Shown: positions 6,253-12,043 of the stretch, piece by piece
Position numbering within the stretch: the stretch's first letter is position 1
Layout of the letters: each line of letters opens with the position of its first letter
DNA from: Calditrichota bacterium
GTDB taxonomy: Bacteria > Calditrichota > Calditrichia > Calditrichales > Calditrichaceae
Assembly: GCA_024278715.1 (NCBI GenBank)
Contig: JAJRSN010000166.1
Span: 1-12,451 of the forward strand
Reading direction: 5' to 3'
Length of the DNA: 12,451 nucleotides
Program-made: the position numbers and the translations under genes
The notes under the pieces: model-generated
What the model saw: only the letters and a program-made list of their open reading frames with translations
Databases searched by the model: none
What the model was told of the DNA's origin: nothing

Positions 6253-7371
6253 ATGCCAAAGTACAAAATCGCCTGGTTGCCCGGTGACGGGGTAGGTAAA
6301 GATGTTATGGATGCCGCTCGCATCGTTCTGGACACTCTGAAGTTCGATGCCGAATACGTGCACGGCGATATCGGTTGGGAATTCTGGAAACATGAAGGCG
6401 ATCCCTTACCTTTACGCACCATTGATCTGATGAAAAAAACAGACTGCGCTTTGTTCGGCGCCATTACCTCCAAGCCCAAAGAAGAAGCGGCTCAGGAATT
6501 GGACGACCGTCTTAAAGACAAGGGATACGTTTATTTTTCGCCCATTGTGCGCTTGCGTCAGGAATTCAACTTACACACAAATTTACGTCCCTGTAAAGCC
6601 TATCCCGGCAACCCGTTAAATTACAAAGAAGGCATTGATCTGGTCATTTTCCGCGAGAATACCGAAGGCATGTACGGCGGCGTGGAATTTCACCCGATCC
6701 CGCAGGAAGTTTTTGACGTTCTCGACAAACATCATCCCAAAATGGGAAAATTCCGCCAATACGGTCTTGAAAACTTAGCCATGTCCACGCGGATTATGAG
6801 TCGGCAAAAGTGCGCAAACATAGTTCGTCAGGCGTTCGAATACGCCAAAAAGCACGGACGAAAATCGGTGACCATTGTTGACAAACCCAATGTTCTGCGC
6901 GAAACCGGCGGCTTGATGATCCGTACAGCCCGTCAGGTGGCAAAAGATTATCCGGACATTCCGATGTACGAAACCAATATCGACGCTCAGGCAATGTGGC
7001 TTCTTAAAAATCCCTTTGATTATGACATCCTCGTTGCGGAAAACATGTTCGGCGACATTATTTCGGATTTAGCGGCTCAATTGGTCGGCGGTCTTGGTTT
7101 TGCTTCCGCCGGAAATATCGGAGACGATTATGCCGTATTTGAACCGACCCACGGCTCCGCTCCCAAATATGCCGGACAGTACAAAGTGAATCCCATGGCA
7201 ATGTTGTTAGCAGCCAAGCTCATGCTGGACTGGCTGGGCGAAACAGAGGACGCTCAGCGTCTGGAAAACGCCATTGCCGCGGTGATTAAAGAAGGCAAAG
7301 TAAAAACCTACGACATGGGCGGCGACAACACTACTCTGGAAGTCGCCGAAGAAGTCGCTCGTAAACTGTAA
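6253..7371 (+). CDS. Isocitrate/homoisocitrate-type beta-decarboxylating dehydrogenase
   Basis: 372 residues, a typical length for the isocitrate/isopropylmalate dehydrogenase superfamily. Seen are LPGDGVGKD (9-17), SPIVRLRQEFNLHTNLRP (96-113), FRENTEGMYGG (133-143), VDKPNVLRET (209-218), the metal Asp residues D244, D268 and D272, and the nucleotide loop EPTHGSAPKYAG (297-308). Such enzymes oxidise and decarboxylate 2-hydroxy acids with a 3-carboxylate (isocitrate, homoisocitrate, isopropylmalate) to 2-oxo acids. Ser96 fits isocitrate-type enzymes but the usual Asn two residues later is Ile here, so the exact substrate is uncertain. The Lys-Tyr pair at 304-305 resembles NADP-dependent isocitrate dehydrogenase, yet the Arg that normally accompanies it further on is Gly, so the cofactor is also uncertain. 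Start ATG follows GAAAGGAG. Confidence 0.85.
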   Translation: MPKYKIAWLPGDGVGKDVMDAARIVLDTLKFDAEYVHGDIGWEFWKHEGDPLPLRTIDLMKKTDCALFGAITSKPKEEAAQELDDRLKDKGYVYFSPIVRLRQEFNLHTNLRPCKAYPGNPLNYKEGIDLVIFRENTEGMYGGVEFHPIPQEVFDVLDKHHPKMGKFRQYGLENLAMSTRIMSRQKCANIVRQAFEYAKKHGRKSVTIVDKPNVLRETGGLMIRTARQVAKDYPDIPMYETNIDAQAMWLLKNPFDYDILVAENMFGDIISDLAAQLVGGLGFASAGNIGDDYAVFEPTHGSAPKYAGQYKVNPMAMLLAAKLMLDWLGETEDAQRLENAIAAVIKEGKVKTYDMGGDNTTLEVAEEVARKL

Positions 7372-7383
7372 AAAGGAGGCGGG

Positions 7384-8757
7384 ATGGAAAAACAATTTAT
7401 TACCTATAAATTAGCCGAATTTACTAAGAATTTAAAATTCGAACATCTTACCGCAGAGACCGTAAACAATGTCAAACGATTTTTATTGGACTCGATCGGT
7501 TGCGCATTCGGCGGAAGCGTTACTGCGGATGTTGACATTATGCGTTCTTTTTACGATGAAATGGGCGGAGCGCCGGAAGCGACGGTCTTTAATTCGGATA
7601 AAAAGCTGCCCGCTCTCAATGCCGCGCTTCTCAATTCTTTAATGATTCGCGCTCTGGATTACAACGATATCTACTGGGAAGAAGACCCTTCGCATCCAAG
7701 CGATTTGATTCCCGCGGCGCTTACCCCGGCTGAAGTTTTACACAAAAGCGGTAAAGATTTGATTACTGCCATTGTAATCGCCTACGAATGGGAACAGCGA
7801 TTGTGCGAATTTGCCAAACCCGGCTTGAGAGAACGAAAATGGCACCACGCCACGTTAACCGGATTCGCCGCTCCTCTTGCCGCCGCCAAAATTCTTGATC
7901 TTTCGGTGGAACAGACGGTTCACGCCGTCGGCATTTCGGCTTCGCATACCTTTACGCTCGGAGTGGTCACGGCGGGTCACTTAACCATGATGAAAAACAC
8001 GGTAGATCCCATGGCAACGCAAGCCGGATTGCAAGCCGCGCTGTTAGCCAAACGGGGCTACGAGGGACCCGCCCACGTTATTGACGGAAAAGAGGGTATT
8101 GTGGATACTCTGGGAGAAAGATTCGAACTGGAAATTTTGACCGCCGGTCTCGGAGAAAGCTTCCGCATTAATCGCTGCTCCATGAAAGCCTTCCCGACCG
8201 AGGCGCTGACCCATACGCCGCTCTCCGCGATAATCAAATTAATGCGCGATAAAAACATCGACAAAGATAAAATCGAAGAGGTGACCATTGAGACCATTGC
8301 CCGCGCCGCCGATATTTTAGCCGATCCGTCCAAATACGATCCTCAAACCCGCGAAACCGCAGACCACAGTTTGCCGTATTGCGTGGCGGCGTGCATTGTT
8401 GACGGAAGCGTAACTCCGGAATCTTTCAAAGAAGAAAAAATCTTTGATCCTCAAATCCGCGCCTTGCTGCCCAAAATCAAAGTGGTCGTTAATGAAGATT
8501 TTGAAAAGACCTTTCCGGCTCTAAAACAAGCCGCGGCTCAAATTAGAACCAGCGACGGGCAGAAGCATCGTATTGTTCTTGATTACCCGATCGGCGATTA
8601 CCGCCTGCCCATGGATGAAGACACGCTGCTGAAAAAATTCGATTCCATGGTCCTGCCGGTTACCGGACAAAAACGCCGCGACGAAATCGTTGACATGATT
8701 AACCGTTTGGAAGAGCTGGAAGACGCTGCGGATTTGATGAAATTATTAAAAAAATAA
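7384..8757 (+). CDS. MmgE/PrpD family dehydratase
   Basis: 457 residues, normal for the family. It contains LDYNDIYWEEDPSHPSDLIP (91-110), ERKWHHATLTG (150-160), MMKNTVDPMATQAG (202-215) and RCSMKAFPTEALTH (264-277). By family comparison the likely active-site residues are D92, H104, H154/H155, K204 and K268, all present. Characterised members dehydrate 2-methylcitrate or citrate (PrpD, MmgE) or decarboxylate cis-aconitate. It follows the dehydrogenase gene by 12 bases, with AAGGAGG overlapping the gap, so the two are co-translated. It is the last gene before a strong terminator. With a citryl-CoA-type lyase and an isocitrate-type dehydrogenase alongside, a role on citrate, methylcitrate or a longer alkylcitrate is inferred. 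Confidence 0.85.
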   Translation: MEKQFITYKLAEFTKNLKFEHLTAETVNNVKRFLLDSIGCAFGGSVTADVDIMRSFYDEMGGAPEATVFNSDKKLPALNAALLNSLMIRALDYNDIYWEEDPSHPSDLIPAALTPAEVLHKSGKDLITAIVIAYEWEQRLCEFAKPGLRERKWHHATLTGFAAPLAAAKILDLSVEQTVHAVGISASHTFTLGVVTAGHLTMMKNTVDPMATQAGLQAALLAKRGYEGPAHVIDGKEGIVDTLGERFELEILTAGLGESFRINRCSMKAFPTEALTHTPLSAIIKLMRDKNIDKDKIEEVTIETIARAADILADPSKYDPQTRETADHSLPYCVAACIVDGSVTPESFKEEKIFDPQIRALLPKIKVVVNEDFEKTFPALKQAAAQIRTSDGQKHRIVLDYPIGDYRLPMDEDTLLKKFDSMVLPVTGQKRRDEIVDMINRLEELEDAADLMKLLKK

Positions 8758-8783
8758 ATTTCAACATAATTTTCTTTTAAACT

Positions 8784-8812
8784 AAAGGCTGCTTAAATGC
8801 GCAGCCTTTTTT
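8784..8812 (+). terminator. Intrinsic terminator of the tricarboxylate operon
   Basis: A 9-bp perfect stem AAAGGCTGC (8784-8792) against GCAGCCTTT (8801-8809) with an 8-base loop, followed by further T. It lies 27 bases past the MmgE/PrpD stop codon. Confidence 0.9.
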
Positions 8813-8865
8813 AATTTGTTAAGCGTTACCGACCACTGGTTTCTGGTCGCTGGTCACTCATCTCG

Positions 8866-9010
8866 ATCTTGTTAGAGATAGATTTGTTCTGAATTTAAGA
8901 CAATTTACCCCCTTCAATTTATCCCGTGCAAGACGGGAAGGGGGAACGCCGAAGGCAAGGGGGGTCTTATTCTCAAACTGCGAAATCTCTGAGTACTCTT
9001 CACGCGTCAC
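8866..9010. repeat. C-run/G-run hairpin repeat, copy 1
   Basis: Positions 8940-9005 are identical, base for base, to 9326-9391 (66 bases). Similarity extends further left with changes, from a CTTGTTA/GATTT/TTCTGAA segment. This copy has its own inner stem (TCCCGT and ACGGGA around 8928-8938), which copy 2 lacks, and a partly broken outer left arm, so the inner part has diverged while the right half has stayed the same. Confidence 0.8.
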
Positions 9011-9261
9011 GTATTTGTCGATAATTCGTTAAGCGTATAAGCGTTAAGCGTACCTCTCCTGCCATTCATCACGTCAAATCAGCGTCACAGCTTTCTGCAT
9101 TCTGATAGCTTTTTTTATTTTGTCTTACTCATCACGCATCACGTCTTTGTAGCTAAATCGTTAATCGTACCTCTCTGATTCGCTTATCACGACAGGTTGT
9201 GGTCAAGGCTTTCCGATAATCTTTTTTCTTTTTTCCTTACCTGTTACTCATCAGGCATTAC

Positions 9262-9396
9262 AACCTTGTTAAATATCGATTTATTCTGAACTTAAGACCC
9301 CCCTTTTAATTTCCCCCCTCTGAAGGGGGGAACGCCGAAGGCAAGGGGGGTCTTATTCTCAAACTGCGAAATCTCTGAGTACTCTTCACGCATCAC
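9262..9396. repeat. C-run/G-run hairpin repeat, copy 2, with nested stems
   Basis: The outer arms 9293-9305 and 9343-9355 are perfect 13-bp inverted repeats containing C6 and G6. They enclose a second stem TTCCCCCC (9311-9318) against GGGGGGAA (9325-9332) and a tiny GCC-GAA-GGC stem (9334-9342). The whole could fold as a three-way junction in DNA or RNA. The right 66 bases are identical to copy 1. Confidence 0.8.
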
Positions 9397-9477
9397 TCGT
9401 CATGGCTTTCTGCTCTCTGCTTTCTGGCAACCTTTTACTTTAATCTTGCTTGTCACTCCTCCCGCGACACATTAACT

Positions 9478-10068
9478 TTAGATCCACCCGAACCGGATTA
9501 GCGTTTTGTTGGCGCGCCGGGCAAACAGAGCGGCAAGCGCAATTAACGCCGCCGTTAAAAAAGGTGAAAAGGTTGCGTATGTCTGTAAACCCAAAATGAT
9601 TATTGTAATGATCAGGAACAGACAAAAGGTCGCCATTCGTTTTCTGAGCGCGCGATAGGGCTTTAATTTAGCTGCAAAATCTTCCGGGACTTCCGTATTC
9701 GGTCCTACTGCTTCCATCAACTGTTCGATTTTGGGTTGAACCTTAAAATGGATATACGAAAGCATGCCCGTCAGCACAAACAAAAGAACGATTTTTGCGG
9801 CGATAACCCAATTCAGCCAAAGCGCTTCTATTCCCAGCGGTCCGAATATCAAAAGAAGCAAACCGGTCAACAACACGGTTGACTGGAAAACAAAACAACG
9901 GGAAGCGCCGTGCCCGATAATGTTTTCCATGTAGCGGTCTGCGGAGTAATTAAATTTGGCTCCCAACAGCGCGCGTTCATTAACAACGATGAGATTGAAT
10001 AACGGCACTGTCATGAACACAAAACTCATGACGTGCAAAAACTTCAACAGATCATAAAAAACATACAT
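9478..10068 (-). CDS. Multi-pass integral membrane protein of unknown function
   Basis: 196 residues from the ATG at 10066-10068. An ATG 24 bases further upstream (10090-10092) is in frame but would overlap the DsrE gene's end. The inner start sits 3 bases after a GGGGGG run and 13 bases past the DsrE stop, so it is preferred. Hydrophobic segments lie at about residues 6-29, 58-80, 84-107, 146-166 and 168-184, giving four or five membrane spans. A His in the first span (LLKFLHVMSF) and one at the end of the third (SYIHFKVQPKIEQL) could matter, for example for metal or heme binding, but I cannot assign a family. The two-gene operon with the DsrE-like selenoprotein suggests a shared redox or sulfur-related role. 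Confidence 0.75.
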   Translation of the reverse strand: MYVFYDLLKFLHVMSFVFMTVPLFNLIVVNERALLGAKFNYSADRYMENIIGHGASRCFVFQSTVLLTGLLLLIFGPLGIEALWLNWVIAAKIVLLFVLTGMLSYIHFKVQPKIEQLMEAVGPNTEVPEDFAAKLKPYRALRKRMATFCLFLIITIIILGLQTYATFSPFLTAALIALAALFARRANKTLIRFGWI

Positions 10069-10081
10069 TTTCCCCCCTTTT

Positions 10082-10426
10082 TTAGAAAACAAGGGACTGG
10101 GAACTGTTTTTAACCCAATCCGCCATTGTTTCCAGATTGCTTTTTACAACGCCGACAATAAGCTGATTTTCTGACACCCCACGGGCATCGCAGCAGCTTC
10201 CTCAAGCATGAACCAAGCCGTCCCTTTTGATAACGCTTCGGATCATGCGACTGATATTGTAATAACCGTTCGGCGTTTTCTGATCCGCCAAAGCGCACAA
10301 CACTCCGTCTCCCGTTAAAAAGACGCGCACCTTTTCACCGGCTTTCAACAAAGCAAGGGCAAGCCTCAAACCGTTGTAGGGTCTCTCATTTCCGTAAGGC
10401 GCATCGTTAACAATAACCGTGATCAT
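10082..10426 (-). CDS. DsrE-family selenoprotein with in-frame TGA (selenocysteine)
   Basis: The frame starts at the ATG 10424-10426, seven bases after AAGGAGG. It runs 74 codons to a TGA at 10202-10204, then continues for 39 codons to a TAA at 10082-10084, 114 residues in all with Sec at 75. The part before the TGA (MITVIVNDAPYGNERPYNG, ALLKAGEKVRVFLTGDGV, NISRMIRSVIKRDG) is typical of small DsrE/YchN-like proteins. The part after it (GSCCDARGVSENQLI, then TMADWVKNS and SLVF) is the family's C-terminal half. The TGA stands where relatives have the first Cys of CGTCxDARG, making a U75-G-S-C78 redox motif. A stem-loop suitable as a bacterial SECIS follows directly. DsrE-like proteins are a known prokaryotic selenoprotein class. 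Standard gene callers would truncate this gene at residue 74. Relatives act in sulfur transfer or thiol redox reactions. The substrate here is unknown. Confidence 0.85.
10161..10198 (-). promoter_or_regulatory. bSECIS-like stem-loop for selenocysteine insertion
   Basis: In the transcript, 4 bases after the UGA, a lower stem AGCUG (10194-10198) pairs with CAGCU (10161-10165). An upper 7-bp stem GAUGCCC (10183-10189) pairs with GGGUGUC (10173-10179), including two G-U pairs, around the loop GUG (10180-10182). The loop starts 19 bases after the UGA and its first base is G. Both features fit the rules known for bacterial SECIS elements read by SelB. It lies inside the coding sequence, as is usual in bacteria. 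Confidence 0.7.
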
Positions 10427-10494
10427 GGCGTTTCCTCCTTTTTGAATCTTCCGGTTCTTTCTTTTCCAAAAATTGTTTTCAATTCGATTAGGCA

Positions 10495-10509
10495 ACAATT
10501 CCTGTGCCA
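10495..10509 (-). promoter_or_regulatory. Candidate sigma-54 promoter of the DsrE operon
   Basis: On the minus strand TGGCAC (10504-10509) is a perfect -24 element. With the standard 5-base spacing it is followed by TTGT (10495-10498), one base off the TTGC of the -12 element. Transcription would start near 10484, about 58 bases before the ATG. The mismatch is in the important GC pair, so the call is tentative. The adjacent NtrC-type activator gene supports it. Confidence 0.4.
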
Positions 10510-10597
10510 AAAAGAGGAGACAATCGATTAACGCCCTGAATTGAATAATGTTACAACGGGTGTAAGGAGTCTGAATTTTAAAATGTGTTGACGGAGA

Positions 10598-10616
10598 CCG
10601 CGAAATCATTTCGCGG
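10598..10616. repeat. Perfect GC-rich palindrome upstream of the DsrE operon
   Basis: CCGCGAAA (10598-10605) and TTTCGCGG (10609-10616) are exact reverse complements around a 3-base centre. Its centre is about 120 bases upstream of the predicted sigma-54 start, a normal distance for an enhancer site bound by an NtrC-type activator. A related CGCGA/TCGCG stem lies at 10641-10657. The pair could instead be a repetitive extragenic palindrome. Confidence 0.5.
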
Positions 10617-10640
10617 CGGGAGGGTAATTTAAGGCAAAAC

Positions 10641-10657
10641 CGCGATATTTTTTCGCG
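10641..10657 (-). repeat. Short stem immediately after the response-regulator stop
   Basis: CGCGA (10641-10645) and TCGCG (10653-10657) with an A/T-only 7-base loop abut the TAG stop codon. On the minus strand no T run follows, so it is at most a weak terminator. Its arms share the CGCGA core with the palindrome at 10598-10616. Confidence 0.4.
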
Positions 10658-12028
10658 CTACTTAATGCCCAATTCCTTTAGCTTGTACTGTAATCCCCGG
10701 CGGGTGATTCCCAAAATCTCCGCCGCCCGGGTGATATTATGACCCGTTTGTTCCAGAGTTTTTAAAATCAACTCTTTTTCGACATCTTTAATGGAACGTC
10801 CCACCAGAGCATCCGCAACAGTCTCTTTTTCTTCCGAATCAAAATCTTTTTTCAGATTGTTCGGCAAAACCGCGGCTGTAATCATTTCATCGCGGGATAA
10901 AATAACCGCCCGTTCGATCGTGTTTTCCAGTTCGCGCACGTTACCCTGCCATTCGTAGCGCATCAAAAGGTCAAGAGCTTCGGGAGTAAAGCCGCGTATT
11001 AAGCGTTGATTTTTTTCGGAATACTTCTTTAAAAAATGTTCAGCCAGGGCGGGGATATCTTCTTTTCTTTCTCTCAAAGCGGGTAAATGAACCGGCACCA
11101 CGCTCAAACGGAAGTACAAATCTTTGCGAAAACGCCCTTCTTCCACTTCCTTTTCAAGATTTTTGTTGGTGGCGGCAATGATGCGCACATCCACACGTAA
11201 AGTCTTTTCGCCTCCCAGACGTTCAAATTCGCCTTCCTGCAAAACGCGCAGAATTTTTGACTGTGTCGTCAGGCTCATATCGCCGATTTCATCCAAAAAA
11301 AGCGTTCCGCCGTCGGCTTGCTCAAATCTTCCCAGTCTTCTGGAAACGGCGCCGGTATAAGCTCCTTTTTCGTGCCCGAAGAGTTCGCTTTCCAGCAAAT
11401 TTTCCGCCAGCGCTGCACAATTTATCTTAACAAACGGTTTGTCTTTTCGCAGGCTGTTTTGATGAACTGCGTTAGCGATCAATTCCTTGCCGGTTCCGCT
11501 TTCGCCTAAAATAAGAATCGTGGCGTTGCTGGGCGCAGCCATGGCAAGCACTTCAAAAACTTCGCGCATCTTCCTGCTTTTTCCGATAATCGAAGAAAAA
11601 TCAAATTCCTGATTAAGGCGCTCTTTCAAAGCCCTGTTTTCGATTTTAAGCCGCTCATAATTCAACGTTTTTTCGATGTTCATTTTTACTTCATCCATGT
11701 CCAGCGGTTTAACCATATAATCGAAGGCGCCCATCTTAAGCCCTTCAACCGCTGTTTTTACAGAGGCGTAGGCGGTCATAATCAATACCGGAATTGCCGG
11801 ACTGATCTTTTTAATTTCTTTCAGCGCCTCAAGACCGTCAACCTTTTTCATCTTCAAATCCAGCATAATCAAATCGTAAAATTGTTCTTCCACCATGCGA
11901 ACGGCTTCATCGCCGTCGGAGGCTTCAAAAATTTCGTAACCCTCCTCCGAAAGTGTCGCCTTTAGCATCAAACGGTGACTGGCGTCGTCGTCAACGATGA
12001 GAATTTTCTTCTTCCTGTCCTGTGTCAT
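10658..12028 (-). CDS. NtrC-family sigma-54-dependent response regulator
   Basis: 456 residues with three domains. The receiver (about 8-122) has the acidic pair DDD at 13-15, phosphoacceptor D57 in MLDLKM, T85 and K107. The AAA+ sigma-54 activator domain (about 145-380) has Walker A GESGTGKE (175-182), GAYTGA (222-227, the loop that contacts sigma-54, usually GAFTGA), Walker B GGTLFLDE (240-247) and an RKDLYFRL arginine-finger region near 303-311. A Fis-type helix-turn-helix closes the protein (about 414-454, HNITRAAEILGITRRGLQYKL). Phosphorylation by its kinase should drive oligomerisation and open-complex formation at sigma-54 promoters. The ATG follows a GGGA site, 15 bases after the kinase stop, so the two form an operon. 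The nearby DsrE operon is a likely target. Confidence 0.95.
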   Translation of the reverse strand: MTQDRKKKILIVDDDASHRLMLKATLSEEGYEIFEASDGDEAVRMVEEQFYDLIMLDLKMKKVDGLEALKEIKKISPAIPVLIMTAYASVKTAVEGLKMGAFDYMVKPLDMDEVKMNIEKTLNYERLKIENRALKERLNQEFDFSSIIGKSRKMREVFEVLAMAAPSNATILILGESGTGKELIANAVHQNSLRKDKPFVKINCAALAENLLESELFGHEKGAYTGAVSRRLGRFEQADGGTLFLDEIGDMSLTTQSKILRVLQEGEFERLGGEKTLRVDVRIIAATNKNLEKEVEEGRFRKDLYFRLSVVPVHLPALRERKEDIPALAEHFLKKYSEKNQRLIRGFTPEALDLLMRYEWQGNVRELENTIERAVILSRDEMITAAVLPNNLKKDFDSEEKETVADALVGRSIKDVEKELILKTLEQTGHNITRAAEILGITRRGLQYKLKELGIK

Positions 12029-12043
12029 GTTGGTTTCCCGTTT

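Larger units (their letters stand above)
8813..9477. other. Non-coding region of degenerate repeats between two converging transcripts
   Basis: About 665 bases without a supportable gene. The plus-strand operon ends just before it and the minus-strand membrane-protein gene ends just after it. It contains two hairpin repeat elements (listed separately) embedded in imperfect tandem units. The motif CGTTAAGCGTACCTCTC at 9042-9058 recurs at 9159-9175 with one change. Strings of the type ACTCATCACGCATCACG recur several times (near 9126-9142, 9245-9260 and 8856), usually followed by a short CTTTGT/CTTGTTA and AAAT segment. No terminator for the minus-strand operon could be singled out. Confidence 0.7.
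10427..10657 (-). other. Intergenic region with promoter-like and palindromic elements
   Basis: 231 bases between the response-regulator stop and the DsrE start. It holds the candidate sigma-54 promoter (10495-10509), a small dyad TTACA-ACGGG-TGTAA (10551-10565), a perfect palindrome (10598-10616) and a short stem directly after the regulator stop (10641-10657). A longer reading of the DsrE frame from 10609 is possible but has no ribosome site and does not match the family. Confidence 0.6.

Noticed and set aside
9293..9355. Intramolecular G-quadruplex
   Set aside because: Each strand of an element has only two G runs, and the complementary runs favour ordinary stems.
8813..9477. CRISPR array
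   Set aside because: Repeats are only two long copies and some degenerate words. There is no regular 25-40 base repeat with unique spacers and no cas gene.
10069..10092. Upstream ATG of the membrane protein
   Set aside because: It would overlap the DsrE stop and lies upstream of the GGGGGG ribosome site. The inner ATG fits better.
10110..10298. A 62-residue minus-strand frame covering the end of the DsrE gene
   Set aside because: It is out of frame with the DsrE protein, has no family resemblance and no ribosome site. Reading through the TGA explains this sequence better.
10082..10426. DsrE gene as a pseudogene broken by a nonsense mutation or frameshift
   Set aside because: No frame change is needed, the stop is TGA only, it replaces a conserved Cys, the downstream codons keep the family motif, and a SECIS-like stem is present.
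10427..10609. N-terminal extension of the DsrE protein from 10609
   Set aside because: The extension does not look like a protein domain, has no ribosome site, and contains the promoter and palindromes. The ATG at 10426 has an excellent AAGGAGG site.
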